Positions 38,714-49,286 are shown, numbered from the stretch's first letter. The stretch: DNA of 64,000 nucleotides from Arenibacter sp. ARW7G5Y1 (GCF_003201775.1 NZ_QJJZ01000004.1:278643-342642), one strand, 5' to 3'. Notes: generated from the letters alone by a model not told the origin. Translations and numbers: made by a program.

Positions 38714-40195
38714 CTAGCTGAGGCTAAAGGTAGTACCATCTTTGCCATCATTCAATTGAATGCCCATTCCTGCCAATTGGTCCCTTATTTTGTCCGATGT
38801 GGAGAAATCCTTATTGGCCCGTGCTTCATTTCGCAATTGGATCAAAAGACCAACTACACTGCTTAATTTATCGGAATTAAGCATAGCGTTATTTTGATTT
38901 TCCAAACCTAATATATCAAAAACAAAACTGTGCATGGTCTCTATAAAAAGTTCCTTGTCCTTTTCGGTAATGGTCTCCTTGCCTTCCTTTATTAAATTGA
39001 TGCGTTTCACAGCTTCAAATAAATTGGCCGTTAGCATAGGAGTGTTGAAATCGTCGTTCATGGCATCGTAACCCTTTTGTTTCCATTCCGCTACATTAAA
39101 ACTAGATGACGAACTGGTAGTTAGTTTTTCCATGCTTGCAATGGCGTCCATCAATTTTTGATAGCCTTTTTCAGATGCAGAAAGTGCTTCATCGCTTAGG
39201 TCCAATATACTGGTGTAATGTGCCTGCATCATAAAAAAGCGTACTACCGATGGGGTGTATGGCTTGCTCAGAATACTGTTCTCGCCAGAGAACATTTCAT
39301 TGGGCAAGATATTGTTTCCGGTAGACTTGGCCATTTTTTTGCCGTTCAAGGTTAGCATATTGGCGTGTAACCAATATTTTACCGGTGCATGACCGTTGCA
39401 GGCCTCGGCCTGGGCTATTTCACATTCATGATGTGGAAATTTAAGGTCCATACCGCCACCGTGTATGTCAAAAGTTTCACCTAGATACTTGGTGCTCATG
39501 GCAGTACATTCCAAATGCCAACCAGGAAAACCATCACCCCAGGGGGAAGGCCATCGCATTATATGTTGGGCTTCCGCTTTTTTCCACAGTGCAAAGTCCT
39601 GGGGACTCTTTTTTTCGTCCTGAGCTGCCAATTCACGGGTGTTGGCAATCATATCCTCCAATTTTCTCCCGCTAAGTTTACCGTACTCATGGGTTTTGTT
39701 GAATTTTTCTACATCGAAATAAACAGACCCGTTAATTTCGTAGGCATAACCTTTTTCGAGAATGTTCTTTATGATTTCAATTTGCTCAATAATATGTCCG
39801 GTCGCCGTAGGTTCAATACTGGGAGGTAAAAAATTGAATTTTTGCAGTATGCTGTGGAAATCCAAAGTATATTGTTGTACTACTTCCATAGGCTCCAACT
39901 GTTCCAGTCGGGCTTTCTTTGCAATCTTGTCCTCCCCGTCTTCCGCATCATTTTCCAAATGTCCCGCATCGGTAATATTCCGGACATATCTCACCTTATA
40001 ACCCAAATGTTTTAAATACCTGAAGATCATGTCGAAGGACATAAAGGTTCGGCAGTTGCCCAAGTGTACATTGCTGTAGACGGTTGGTCCACAGACGTAC
40101 ATACCAACGTGACCTTCATTTAACGGTTCAAAATCTTCTTTTTTTCCTGAAAGGGAATTGTAAACTTTTAATTTTTGAGTTTGGTACAAAGACAT
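38714..40195 (-). CDS. cysS: cysteinyl-tRNA synthetase
   Basis: The start is the ATG at 40195 (493 residues); the frame reaches a TTG five codons upstream that adjoins the folE stop. The class I synthetase features are all present: [13 protein letters not shown] with the zinc cysteine and HIGH-type motif, HLECTAMS and HHECEIAQ completing the zinc site, and KMAKSTGN as the KMSKS loop near residue 285. The enzyme charges tRNA-Cys. It follows folE on the same strand with almost no gap, so both probably share the folE promoter. Confidence 0.95.
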   Translation of the reverse strand: MSLYQTQKLKVYNSLSGKKEDFEPLNEGHVGMYVCGPTVYSNVHLGNCRTFMSFDMIFRYLKHLGYKVRYVRNITDAGHLENDAEDGEDKIAKKARLEQLEPMEVVQQYTLDFHSILQKFNFLPPSIEPTATGHIIEQIEIIKNILEKGYAYEINGSVYFDVEKFNKTHEYGKLSGRKLEDMIANTRELAAQDEKKSPQDFALWKKAEAQHIMRWPSPWGDGFPGWHLECTAMSTKYLGETFDIHGGGMDLKFPHHECEIAQAEACNGHAPVKYWLHANMLTLNGKKMAKSTGNNILPNEMFSGENSILSKPYTPSVVRFFMMQAHYTSILDLSDEALSASEKGYQKLMDAIASMEKLTTSSSSSFNVAEWKQKGYDAMNDDFNTPMLTANLFEAVKRINLIKEGKETITEKDKELFIETMHSFVFDILGLENQNNAMLNSDKLSSVVGLLIQLRNEARANKDFSTSDKIRDQLAGMGIQLNDGKDGTTFSLS

Positions 40196-40210
40196 TGGTA
40201 AGTGGGACAA

Positions 40211-40891
40211 TTAGAATTTAGTATCGATGTTTATATAGTCCAAAAATTCTCGTCTGACGGCCTCTTCTTTAAATTTTCCGCCGTATTCTGCCGTAACGGT
40301 ACTGCTTTCAATGTCGCGTATACCTCGGGAATTTACACATAAATGTTTGGCGTCTATAACACAGGCAACATCTTCGGTACCCAAAACCTCTTGTAGTTCC
40401 CTAACGATCTGAATATTCAATCGTTCTTGGACCTGTGGTCTTTTGGCGTAATAATCCACTATCCTGTTCATTTTGGACAAGCCAACAACAGTGCCTTTGG
40501 AAATATAGGCCACGTGGGCCTTCCCTACTATAGGCAATAAATGATGTTCACAAGTGGAATATAAAGTAATGTTCTTTTCCACTAACATTTCGCCGTACTT
40601 GTATTTATTATCGAAGGTGGATGATTTGGGCCGTCGTTTTGGATTTAAGCCCCCGAAAATCTCATTGACGAACATTTTGGCCACCCTATTGGGGGTCCCC
40701 TTTAAACTGTCGTCCTCGAGGTCGAGGCCCAAAGTCAGCATTATTTCGTTTACACTGCCCCTGATTCGGGCTATTTTTTCTTCATCACTTAGCACAAATG
40801 CATCCTTACGTAAAGGTGTGTCCTCAGCAGCGGAAACGTGATCGTCCCCTAACTCTTCAAAATGCTTTTCCAATGCGTTGTCGATTTTCAT
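40211..40891 (-). CDS. folE: GTP cyclohydrolase I
   Basis: I choose the ATG at 40891 (226 residues). A longer frame to an ATG at 40927 is ruled out because a -7 box TATCTTTG (40922-40915) lies downstream of it, placing the transcription start near 40908. The protein has the GTP cyclohydrolase I zinc site (STCEHHLLPIVGKAHVAYI with Cys and His, and the second Cys in VINAK-like CVIDAKHLCVNSRG) and GLSKMNRIVDYYAKRPQVQERL. It makes dihydroneopterin triphosphate, the first step of folate synthesis. The gene diverges from the T9SS protein at 41029. Confidence 0.95.
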   Translation of the reverse strand: MKIDNALEKHFEELGDDHVSAAEDTPLRKDAFVLSDEEKIARIRGSVNEIMLTLGLDLEDDSLKGTPNRVAKMFVNEIFGGLNPKRRPKSSTFDNKYKYGEMLVEKNITLYSTCEHHLLPIVGKAHVAYISKGTVVGLSKMNRIVDYYAKRPQVQERLNIQIVRELQEVLGTEDVACVIDAKHLCVNSRGIRDIESSTVTAEYGGKFKEEAVRREFLDYINIDTKF

Positions 40892-41028
40892 TAAAATATT
40901 GCTTTTTAAGGCAGCAAAGATATACATTATATGCCACTTTATACCATGTTTGCCTTGTTACACAACATAAATTAGTGTTAACTAAATCTCGGACTTACTT
41001 TTGAAATTCCCCAATTTTATAGGTATTC

Positions 41029-42834
41029 ATGAACAGGTTGATCGTCCTTTTTGGTGTTTTTTGGTGTCTAGGTACTACTTTGGCCAGGACCCAAGTGGCT
41101 CCGGATTGTTCAAATGCGGTACCTATTTGTAACAATACTCCGGTAAACGGGGGTACAAATGGCTTTGGTGCGGATGACTTTAATGGAGCCGGTAAATCAG
41201 GTTGTTTGGAAAAAACTCCTTCGGGTTCCATTGAATCCAATGCTGCTTGGTATAGATTTAGAACGGGGGCCTCGGGACAATTAGGATTTAATATTGGTTT
41301 CGATTCCAACGAAGATTGGGATTTTGCCCTTTATAAGGCCAGTGATTGCAATTCCCTCGGAGAGCCTGTTCGCTGTAATTTTTTTGATAATAGGGATGCC
41401 AGTAGTTTTATTGGTGTAGGGGAGGACCCGCAAGGTGCAACGGATAATGTTCAATACGAAGAATGGTTGGAGGTTTTGCCCGGAGAGGATTACTACTTGT
41501 TGGTGAATAATTTTAGTAATATCAATTCTGGCTTTTCAATTCAGTTCACAGGTCAAATCTTTGTAACCAATCCTTATGACGCATTGGATTGTGCAATTAT
41601 AAATAATCTTTTGGGACCCCCGATTGCAGCTTGTGACAATGAAAACGTTGTTTTGGACGCCACTATTTCCGATGTGGTAAGTTATACCTGGTATAAGGAT
41701 GTAGGAAGTGGTTATACCGTTATTCCGGGGGAGGCCTCTGCTACCTTAAATGTTCTGGAAGCTGCTTTTTACCGGGTGGAGGTAATCACCCAGTCCCAAA
41801 ATAATATTATTAGCGATGTGCAGGTTGGATTTTCCCAAGCACCATCAACTTCTCCTGTAGCGGATGAGCACTTATGCTTGGATTCAGGTAAATATTATTT
41901 AGACCAAAAGGATCAACAGGCTTTGGGCGGACAATCTGCGAGCGAGGTAATTTTATCTTATCATAATAGTTTAACCGAGGCTGAAGCAGGAGTAAATGCC
42001 CTTCCTTTGGAGTATAAATTGCAGCCAGGGGAACAGCGGATTTACATTAGGGCCAGCTCGGTACAGAATCCTAGGTGCTATGACGTTTCAGAGGATTTTA
42101 TAATAACGGTCCATGAGCCATTGGTTCCCGATTTTCCCTTGGAGGTTTTTCTCTGTGAAGGGGAGGTTAATGCCGTAATAGGGGAAATGGACCCAGATCC
42201 AGCATATAATTATGTTTGGAGTACTGGCGAGTTAACTTCCAATATTACCGTGGTCCAAGGCGGGGAATATACCTTGACAATAACCGATAAGCTTGGTGTT
42301 TCGCCTTGTAACAATACTTTTAACATTAAGGTCTTTGCTTCAAAAACACCTCACATAAAGGAGGTGGTAATAGAGGATCTGCAGGATAGCAATACCATTG
42401 CCATAATGCCCGATCGGGAGGGGGATTTTGAATATAGTTTGGATGAAGGGGCCTATCAGTCAGATAACAAATTTTATAAGGTACTTCCTGGTGTGCACAA
42501 TGTTACATTGAACGATTTGAATGGCTGCGGAACAGCTACGGAAAGCATTGTTGTGGTAGGGTTTCCTAAGTTTTTCACCCCCAATGGGGACGGTTTAAAC
42601 GATGTTTGGAATATAGTTGGGATTTCCAGCTTGGAAGAACCTTTATTAACGGTTTACAACAGGTATGGTAAGCTGCTTGCACAATTGTCGCAAAATAGTG
42701 TGGGATGGGATGGTACCTATAATGGTGTGGCATTGCCTTCGGACGATTATTGGTTTAAGCTAAGTTTTAAGGATCAAGATGGTCAGCGTATAGTGGCCAA
42801 GTACATCAATAATCATTTTTCCTTAAAACGATAA
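41029..42834 (+). CDS. large secreted surface protein with T9SS type B sorting domain
   Basis: The 601-residue protein has a signal peptide (to about residue 20) and a cysteine-containing N-terminal domain (DCSNAVPICNN, SGCLEKTPSG, WYRFRTGASGQLGFNIGF) that resembles a carbohydrate- or collagen-binding beta domain. A region with Ig-like strands follows (about 190-500). The last 90 residues are the gliding-motility-associated type B sorting domain (FPKFFTPNGDGLNDVWNI, then YNRYGKLL, GWDGTYNG, SDDYWFKL). Such proteins cross the outer membrane through the type IX system. A close paralogue follows at 43072. A -7 box TACTTTTG is at 40996-41003. Confidence 0.88.
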   Translation: MNRLIVLFGVFWCLGTTLARTQVAPDCSNAVPICNNTPVNGGTNGFGADDFNGAGKSGCLEKTPSGSIESNAAWYRFRTGASGQLGFNIGFDSNEDWDFALYKASDCNSLGEPVRCNFFDNRDASSFIGVGEDPQGATDNVQYEEWLEVLPGEDYYLLVNNFSNINSGFSIQFTGQIFVTNPYDALDCAIINNLLGPPIAACDNENVVLDATISDVVSYTWYKDVGSGYTVIPGEASATLNVLEAAFYRVEVITQSQNNIISDVQVGFSQAPSTSPVADEHLCLDSGKYYLDQKDQQALGGQSASEVILSYHNSLTEAEAGVNALPLEYKLQPGEQRIYIRASSVQNPRCYDVSEDFIITVHEPLVPDFPLEVFLCEGEVNAVIGEMDPDPAYNYVWSTGELTSNITVVQGGEYTLTITDKLGVSPCNNTFNIKVFASKTPHIKEVVIEDLQDSNTIAIMPDREGDFEYSLDEGAYQSDNKFYKVLPGVHNVTLNDLNGCGTATESIVVVGFPKFFTPNGDGLNDVWNIVGISSLEEPLLTVYNRYGKLLAQLSQNSVGWDGTYNGVALPSDDYWFKLSFKDQDGQRIVAKYINNHFSLKR

Positions 42835-43071
42835 TCTTAAATTGGTAAGGGGCTATTCTTGGATTCTATCCTGATATTCCCAGTAGGCATTATAGGCGCA
42901 ATTAAATAAACCAATTGTATACAAATCAAGGGTAGTGGTCGTTGCCCAAGGCACCTGGGAATAAGTATGGAGAGGTCTAAGTTTTTGTGATAAAATATAC
43001 CTCTTATATACTAAATCATTTTCATAAGAGTTATTATACTTGATTTAAGTATGTATTTAGCCCCAATTTCT

Positions 43072-44508
43072 ATGCGGACACTTATCTGTTCTATATGTGT
43101 TATGTTACTGTTTGTCAGTAATATAGTTGCGCAAAATTCACCTGATTGTAGGAGTGCCATTCCTGTTTGTGCAGATGGCCAGCCAATTATGCCAATTGTT
43201 GATGGCGGTGGTGATATAGACGACTTTGATCCTGAGGTAATTCGGCAAAGTGGTTGTTTGGAGAAAGGAAGTGTAAGTTCTGCGAATATCGAAAACAACA
43301 CCTCTTGGTTCGTTTTTAGAGCAGGTACAGGCGGTCAGCTAGGTTTTGACATAGAGGCTTTGCCGGTAACGGGTACTACAATAACAGCGGAGTGGGACTT
43401 TGCGGTTTATGGTCCTTATGATCAGACCAGTGGACAGAATTTCTGTTCGATTATAGGAAGTGGATCAGAACCTATCCGTTGTAATTATGAAGCCAATAAT
43501 ACGCGTTTCACGGGAATAGGTATCAATCCGGAGAATGGGGATGTGGGTGCTCCTTTTTTAAAGCAAAGCCAAAACACATATGACGAATGGTTAAATGTAC
43601 TCCCAGGAGAAATCTACTATATTTTCATTAATAATTTCAACACCAATTTCGATGATGATGCTGAGCAATTTTCATTGACTTTTACAGGTAGTTCGGTTGA
43701 TGCCGATCAAGATAATGCGTTGGATTGTACCTTACGTGACGAATTTTTGGGATTGGATATAATTGCCTGTGAGGATGATCCGGACATCACCCTATCTGCA
43801 CTTAATTCTCCTTTTGGACCTGATATTACAAGTGTGGTATGGACTGTGGATTATGAGGACGATGGCGTTATTGATGCCACCTTGCCGGGATCCGGGCCTT
43901 CCAATGCCGAATTGGTGGTGAGCAGCCCCAATTCTGGACGCTATTTTGTTGAACTAACCAACAGTTTTGGAAATGATGTAGGTGATGATATACTGATCAC
44001 CTTTTTTGGAACCCCAGTTTTACAGGAAGTAATCGTTAGGGACGACCTTTCTGATAATAATATTGTAGAAATAGTAGTGGCCAACCCGGACGGTAATTAC
44101 GAATATGCCATTAACGGTGGTGAGTTTCAGGATGATCCTGTTTTTAATAATGTGCCACCAGGGGTTAACACGGTGATTATAAATGATAAAAATGGCTGCG
44201 GTACTTCGGAGCCACAAGAATTCTTGGTGGTGGGTTACCCCAAATTCTTTACACCCAATGCCGATGGTATCCATGATAGATGGAATGTATATGGAATCTC
44301 CACCTTGATAGATCCGGTGGTATATATATTTGATCGTTATGGTAAATTGCTTAAACAGATTGATGAAACCACAATAGGTTGGGACGGCACTTTTAATGGA
44401 AGGCCAATGCCTTCATCGGATTATTGGTTTAGGATGGATTATTCACGGGACGAAGGCGGAATCATTGTAGCGCGTTCCGTTAGGACCCACTTTACGTTAA
44501 AGCGATAA
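43072..44508 (+). CDS. secreted surface protein with T9SS type B sorting domain (paralogue of upstream gene)
   Basis: I use the ATG at 43072 (478 residues) because it opens a clean signal peptide ending IVAQ; an ATG seven codons upstream is possible. The N-terminal domain repeats that of the upstream protein (NSPDCRSAIPVC, SGCLEKGS, SWFVFRAGTGGQLGFDI), and the type B sorting domain is the same (FPKFFTPNADGIHDRWNVYG, FDRYGKLL, GWDGTFNG, SSDYWFRM). It lacks part of the middle Ig-like region. The two genes look like an old tandem duplication separated by about 240 bp. Aspartate-rich runs (DGGGDIDDFDPE; NFDDDAEQ) may bind calcium. Confidence 0.88.
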   Translation: MRTLICSICVMLLFVSNIVAQNSPDCRSAIPVCADGQPIMPIVDGGGDIDDFDPEVIRQSGCLEKGSVSSANIENNTSWFVFRAGTGGQLGFDIEALPVTGTTITAEWDFAVYGPYDQTSGQNFCSIIGSGSEPIRCNYEANNTRFTGIGINPENGDVGAPFLKQSQNTYDEWLNVLPGEIYYIFINNFNTNFDDDAEQFSLTFTGSSVDADQDNALDCTLRDEFLGLDIIACEDDPDITLSALNSPFGPDITSVVWTVDYEDDGVIDATLPGSGPSNAELVVSSPNSGRYFVELTNSFGNDVGDDILITFFGTPVLQEVIVRDDLSDNNIVEIVVANPDGNYEYAINGGEFQDDPVFNNVPPGVNTVIINDKNGCGTSEPQEFLVVGYPKFFTPNADGIHDRWNVYGISTLIDPVVYIFDRYGKLLKQIDETTIGWDGTFNGRPMPSSDYWFRMDYSRDEGGIIVARSVRTHFTLKR

Positions 44509-44523
44509 TTACAATTTGTACTA

Positions 44524-44563
44524 AAAACAAAAAAGACGGGTTTTACCCGTCTTTTTTGTTTTT
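44524..44563. terminator. bidirectional intrinsic terminator
   Basis: The hairpin GACGGGT/ACCCGTC is flanked by A-rich and T-rich arms and lies between the converging T9SS and OmpP1 genes. Confidence 0.85.
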
Positions 44564-44577
44564 AAATATGGTATTTA

Positions 44578-46086
44578 TTAGAAATTTAGGGTGTAACCTA
44601 AACTTATTACGGAGTTTTTATTGGTTATGCTGGCCGGTGTTGGTAGGCCTACATCAAACAATAGTTTATTTATGTCCTGTGTGGAATAGTTGTAGGATAG
44701 GTCTAACCTACTTCCTCCAAAATTATATCCAATACCCCCTGAATAGCCATTTAAATCCCCTATGGTTCCCCCGTTGGCGTACGGACTTTGCTCAAATCTA
44801 TATCCCGCCCTTAGACTTAGGGCCTCAATACGGTACTCCCCACCCACTCTAAAGGTGGAAACAGTACTTAACTTATCCGAGATATAATCATTTTCCGAGG
44901 CAAAACTAGGGTCGGAACCAGGTCTTAACTCTGCTTTTGACATGTCTTGATAACTATAGTCGAAACTTATAAGGCCATCCTGACCAAATATCATAGCTAA
45001 ACTACCTGTTAATTTCCCGGGTATTTTAATGGTGTAATCTTCATAAATATTAACGATATTAAAATTGATATATGAAATATCACTTGCCGCCAGATCCGAA
45101 TATATTTTTTGGGAAGTTTCATCCGATAAATTATACCAGGTTGGGGTTTGGTAGCTACCACCGATTCTGAAATTTTCATTTAATTTCCCAATGGCCCCCA
45201 AACTAAGGGAAAAACCAGTTCCCTGGGTCCTCAAAAAGTTATCGAAGGTTATATTCTGAATTTCCGAATCGCCATCAAAGCCTCTTTCGGACAATTGGGT
45301 GAGCTTGTCCAGGAATACACTGTGAACGTTAAGAGAAGCCCCTAGATACAAATTGTCTCCGTATTGTGAGGCCAGGTTGGCGGTAAACTTGCTATTGTAT
45401 CCTGTAGTACTCTGAGAGTAATCTTGGTCAATGGTGCTGTATTTGGCGTTGGAGATATAAGCGGTATTATTGTCGTCCGAAAAGTCTACAGGGTCCAGTA
45501 TCCCGCTGTAATATCCCAAAAACGCCTGTTGGTCCACAAATCCCAAAGTAGCTCCTATATCCAGATAGGCTTCTTCTATAAACTCGTCGTCCTGTATCAA
45601 GAGTGGTCCAAAAGGCACTCCGTCGGCCAAATCCCAAAAGTAATTATCAATGCCCTGATTACTATTGCCGGAAACAAAAAGGTCATCGTCAAAATTTTTG
45701 ATCAGGTCATAGTTAAATGCCAATGCAAGTTTTTTCCAAGGAGAACTGGTGCTGGTGCTTTTAAACACAAAAACACCTCCAATTTGATTAAGATCCAAAG
45801 AATTTAAGTTGGTGCTGGTGCTACTGTTGAAATAACGTGCATCATTTTTGGTATTGTAATTTGATCCCGTTAAGGATAATAAGCTGTTATTAAAAACAGC
45901 GGAACCCGCCGGATTTACGTTTAAGGAAGATAAATCCCCTCCCAAGGCCCCAAAGGCACCGTTTAATCCTTGAAAACGTGCTGTTCCATAGGAACCCTCT
46001 CCGTTTAGCCTTAAAACATCATTGATGTTCTGAGCGCTGGCGAATGCACATACCAATAGTAGAATGAAAGTGTAATTCCTTTTCAT
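44578..46086 (-). CDS. OmpP1/FadL-family outer membrane transporter
   Basis: The 502-residue protein has a signal peptide (to residue 18, ASAQ). An N-terminal plug-like segment (DVLRLNGEGSYGTARFQGLNGAFGALGGDLSSLNVNPAG) matches the FadL family signature, including the NPAG turn. About 14 amphipathic beta strands follow, and the C-terminal strand ends in Phe (SLGYTLNF). Members take up long-chain fatty acids or other hydrophobic compounds. The lipoprotein gene upstream (46133) lies 46 bp away in the same direction and may be in the same transcript. Confidence 0.88.
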   Translation of the reverse strand: MKRNYTFILLLVCAFASAQNINDVLRLNGEGSYGTARFQGLNGAFGALGGDLSSLNVNPAGSAVFNNSLLSLTGSNYNTKNDARYFNSSTSTNLNSLDLNQIGGVFVFKSTSTSSPWKKLALAFNYDLIKNFDDDLFVSGNSNQGIDNYFWDLADGVPFGPLLIQDDEFIEEAYLDIGATLGFVDQQAFLGYYSGILDPVDFSDDNNTAYISNAKYSTIDQDYSQSTTGYNSKFTANLASQYGDNLYLGASLNVHSVFLDKLTQLSERGFDGDSEIQNITFDNFLRTQGTGFSLSLGAIGKLNENFRIGGSYQTPTWYNLSDETSQKIYSDLAASDISYINFNIVNIYEDYTIKIPGKLTGSLAMIFGQDGLISFDYSYQDMSKAELRPGSDPSFASENDYISDKLSTVSTFRVGGEYRIEALSLRAGYRFEQSPYANGGTIGDLNGYSGGIGYNFGGSRLDLSYNYSTQDINKLLFDVGLPTPASITNKNSVISLGYTLNF

Positions 46087-46132
46087 TTTATTTAATTTAG
46101 AAAGTTTTTATTGAAATATGGGACCATGTTTT

Positions 46133-47365
46133 TTAGTTACGCCTTCCGCTACTTCTACTACTGGATGACGACGATCTTGAAGAAGAACTGCTAGAGCTTC
46201 TCACGCTTCCACTGGACCTACTGGAGCTGCTGGAACTTCTATAGGTACTACTGGACGACCTGGATGGAGTGCTGCTGGAGCTACTTCTGTAGGTTCCGCT
46301 TGAAGACCTTGTAGGTGTTGAGCTTCTATAAGTTCCACTGGACGATCTCGTAGGGTTAGTGGATCTTCTATAGGTAGAAGTTCTTGGAGCGGTACCTTTA
46401 TAAGTTCCGCCCGATGAATTACTCCTACTATATGTCCGATTGCTTCTAGAGCTGCTGTTGTAATTGGGTACCGCTCTTGTACTTCTGCTGGTACGGTAAG
46501 TGCGGTTTCTGTCCAAGGCATCTACCCCTACGTTACTGCGGGATGTGGTACCATTTCGATTGATATTACTACGCGAAGTAGTACTTCTATACCGGCTGCT
46601 GCTTGTACGGTTGGCAGTGCTTATATTTGATCTTCCGCTTAGAGCAGTGCTTCTCAGGTTGGAATTGGAATTGTAAATCCCTCTCCTGCTGGCGCTATAG
46701 GCATAATTTCTGTTATAGTAGTTATTTCCAAACCTACTACGGGAATAGTAATATGGGTAATGTCTATAAGGAGAATAGTAATAAGGGCTGTAATAACCGC
46801 CCCATCCGTAGCCTCCCCAGCCCCAGTTGTTCCAGCCATATCCATAACCGTAGCGATTCCATCTCCAGGGGTTGTAATACCCGTAATAACCTCCGTAGTA
46901 GCCGCCATAAAAACCACCGTACCCCCAGACAAATGGAGAACCGCCCCAACCCCAATTATCATAAATGTTGATATTCACATCGGTGGCGTTGTCCCCCCAT
47001 GATCCATAACCATTATAGTCATTGTTGGGGGCGTTATAGCTTAGATCCTGGTTGTAGCTGATGCTGTCGGATTCCATATCACTGTAATAACCATCAATAT
47101 CGGTGAATACCTCACTGTCCAAAATTTCACCGTATTCATCGGCCTTTTGTCCAAAATAATCACCATAGGTATTTTGTTTTGGAGCAGGCTGTTGGGTTCT
47201 TGGTCGTTGTTCGGTTACCCGAACTTGCTCAGTTCTATTGGAATAGATGCCATCATTATCATAATAAGAGGCTTGCTGGTAAGACCCGCAAGATGCCAAT
47301 ACTATGCTAAGGACTACAACAGTTGCTGCTATATGTATTCTTCGGTGGGGCAGAGAATGTATCAT
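46133..47365 (-). CDS. low-complexity lipoprotein with Gly/Tyr-rich and Ser/Arg-rich regions
   Basis: The 410-residue protein has a lipoprotein signal (IVLASC, Cys26). An acidic region (about 60-130) is followed by a Gly/Tyr/Trp-rich stretch (about 140-210) with repeats such as GGYYGGYYGYY, then a Ser/Arg/Thr-rich tail (about 230-410) made of short TYRSS- and SRSS-like units. Proteins like this recur next to OmpP1 and proS in flavobacteria, sometimes mislabelled as vitellogenin precursors. No function is known. The tail's repeated codons give open frames on other frames, which are artefacts. Confidence 0.8.
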   Translation of the reverse strand: MIHSLPHRRIHIAATVVVLSIVLASCGSYQQASYYDNDGIYSNRTEQVRVTEQRPRTQQPAPKQNTYGDYFGQKADEYGEILDSEVFTDIDGYYSDMESDSISYNQDLSYNAPNNDYNGYGSWGDNATDVNINIYDNWGWGGSPFVWGYGGFYGGYYGGYYGYYNPWRWNRYGYGYGWNNWGWGGYGWGGYYSPYYYSPYRHYPYYYSRSRFGNNYYNRNYAYSASRRGIYNSNSNLRSTALSGRSNISTANRTSSSRYRSTTSRSNINRNGTTSRSNVGVDALDRNRTYRTSRSTRAVPNYNSSSRSNRTYSRSNSSGGTYKGTAPRTSTYRRSTNPTRSSSGTYRSSTPTRSSSGTYRSSSSSTPSRSSSSTYRSSSSSSRSSGSVRSSSSSSSRSSSSSSRSSGRRN

Positions 47366-47464
47366 CGCTGTAAATTTAATTGTTGAACATTGTAAAAATA
47401 GTTAGTTTTGCCGAACTATTTCATTTAATTATAAGGTCGCAAGTTTTGTGCCAAACTTACTGGT

Positions 47465-48940
47465 ATGGGTAAAAATTTAACGAAAAGAGCAGAGGATTAT
47501 TCCAAATGGTATAATGAACTTGTTGTAAAAGCGGATTTAGCTGAAAATTCGGGGGTTAGGGGTTGTATGGTCATAAAGCCTTACGGCTATGCCATTTGGG
47601 AAAAAATGCAGGCCCAATTGGATATTATGTTCAAGGAAACCGGACATGAGAATGCTTATTTTCCATTGTTCATACCTAAGTCCTATTTGAGCAAAGAAGC
47701 CAGTCATGTGGAAGGTTTTGCAAAAGAATGTGCTGTAGTGACCCACTACAGGCTAAAAAATGCCGAGGACGGTAGTGGTATTATTGTGGACCCGGAAGCC
47801 AAGTTGGAGGAAGAACTTATTGTTAGGCCTACATCGGAGACAATTATATGGGATACCTATAGAAGATGGATTCAATCGTATCGCGATTTACCACTGTTGA
47901 TCAATCAATGGGCCAATGTGGTGCGATGGGAAATGCGAACCAGACTTTTTTTGAGAACGGCGGAATTTTTATGGCAGGAAGGGCATACGGCCCATGCAAC
48001 CGAAAAAGAGGCCATTGCCGAAGCGGAGCTGATGATGAACATATATGCGGAATTTGTGGAAGAGTACATGGCGGTACCGGTTATAAAAGGAACCAAAACG
48101 GCCAGTGAGCGTTTTGCCGGGGCATTGGAGACCTATTGTATAGAGGCCTTAATGCAGGATGGCAAGGCCTTGCAGGCTGGTACTTCGCATTTTTTGGGAC
48201 AAAATTTCGCAAAAGCTTTTGATGTGAAATTTGCGACCAAGGAAGGGGTGCAGGAGTATGTATGGGCAACCTCCTGGGGGGTTTCCACACGCTTGATGGG
48301 GGCATTGATCATGACCCATAGCGATGATAATGGATTGGTGCTGCCACCTAAATTAGCTCCCATACAAGTAGTAATTGTGCCTATATATAAAGGAGAGGAT
48401 CAATTGGATGCTATTTCCGAAAGAGTGGCTCCTTTGGTAAAGGAATTGAGATCCAAAGGAATCTCTGTAAAATATGACAACCGAGATACCCATAAACCGG
48501 GATTTAAGTTCAATGAGTACGAATTGAAAGGGGTGCCCGTTCGGTTGGCGATTGGGCAGAGGGATATGGATAATGGTACTTATGAAGTGGCGCGAAGGGA
48601 TACTTTTGAAAAGGAAACCGTTAAGGGCGATGAGGTAGTGGCTAAAATTGAGTTTTTGATGGAAGATATTCAGACAAATATCCATAATAAGGCCTTGGAG
48701 CATAGAAAATCACACATCACCGAGGTAAATTCCTATGAAGAATTTAAGGAAGTTTTGGAAAGTAAGGGGGGATTTTTGTCGGCACATTGGGATGGGACCC
48801 CGGAAACGGAAGAATTGGTGAAAGAGGAAACAAAAGCTACTATTCGCTGTATTCCCATAGATGCCAAGGAGGAAGCTGGAGTCTGCATGGTTACGGGAAA
48901 ACCTTCCTCCAAAAGAGTGCTTTTTGCCAAGGCATATTAA
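47465..48940 (+). CDS. proS: prolyl-tRNA synthetase (archaeal/eukaryal-type)
   Basis: The 491-residue class II synthetase is of the short ProRS type without the editing insertion. Motif 2 is [20 protein letters not shown] (residues about 155-174), and motif 3 includes [15 protein letters not shown] near 275. The anticodon-binding domain and the C-terminal zinc-type domain ([26 protein letters not shown]) follow. It charges tRNA-Pro. It diverges from the lipoprotein at 46133. Confidence 0.95.
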   Translation: MGKNLTKRAEDYSKWYNELVVKADLAENSGVRGCMVIKPYGYAIWEKMQAQLDIMFKETGHENAYFPLFIPKSYLSKEASHVEGFAKECAVVTHYRLKNAEDGSGIIVDPEAKLEEELIVRPTSETIIWDTYRRWIQSYRDLPLLINQWANVVRWEMRTRLFLRTAEFLWQEGHTAHATEKEAIAEAELMMNIYAEFVEEYMAVPVIKGTKTASERFAGALETYCIEALMQDGKALQAGTSHFLGQNFAKAFDVKFATKEGVQEYVWATSWGVSTRLMGALIMTHSDDNGLVLPPKLAPIQVVIVPIYKGEDQLDAISERVAPLVKELRSKGISVKYDNRDTHKPGFKFNEYELKGVPVRLAIGQRDMDNGTYEVARRDTFEKETVKGDEVVAKIEFLMEDIQTNIHNKALEHRKSHITEVNSYEEFKEVLESKGGFLSAHWDGTPETEELVKEETKATIRCIPIDAKEEAGVCMVTGKPSSKRVLFAKAY

Positions 48941-48967
48941 AAGATTTTAAAAAAAATTATTTAGGTC

Positions 48968-48997
48968 TTGCGATAGTAAAAAATAATTGTATTTTTG
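48968..48997 (+). promoter_or_regulatory. promoter of the tRNA-Glu pair
   Basis: TTG (48968-48970), 19 nt and TATTTTTG (48990-48997) fit the Bacteroidetes housekeeping consensus exactly. The first tRNA starts 24 nt further on. Confidence 0.8.
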
Positions 48998-49020
48998 CAT
49001 CCGCAATTATGCGATTTGAT

Positions 49021-49092
49021 GGTCCGTTCGTCTAGGGGTTAGGACGCCAGGTTTTCATCCTGGTAACAGGGGTTCGATTCCCCTACGGACTA
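49021..49092 (+). tRNA. tRNA-Glu (anticodon TTC)
   Basis: A complete cloverleaf of 72 nt: acceptor GGTCCGT pairs with ACGGACT, anticodon stem CCAGG/CCTGG carries loop TTTTCAT (anticodon TTC), and the T arm is AGGGG TTCGATT CCCCT. The CCA end is not encoded. The first pair is a G-T wobble. Confidence 0.96.
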
Positions 49093-49163
49093 CTAAGGTT
49101 GTTTTGAAATTTTGGGGTACTGATGGCAATTGATAAATTGTGTCCGTACTTGAAACCAAAAAT

Positions 49164-49235
49164 GGTCCGTTCGTCTAGGGGTTAGGACGCCAGGTTTTCA
49201 TCCTGGTAACAGGGGTTCGATTCCCCTACGGACTA
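49164..49235 (+). tRNA. tRNA-Glu (anticodon TTC), second identical copy
   Basis: The sequence is identical to the copy 143 bp upstream, with the same fold and anticodon TTC. Both probably come from one transcript started at 48968-48997. Confidence 0.96.
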
Positions 49236-49286
49236 CACATTGTATTTAGGGGTGTAACCCAATAAAAAAAATTAATTAAATAGAAA

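Noticed and set aside
46201..46521. 106-codon frame on the minus strand inside the Ser/Arg-rich lipoprotein gene
   Set aside because: It is a shifted reading of the low-complexity repeat; the lipoprotein frame has a proper signal peptide and full coverage.
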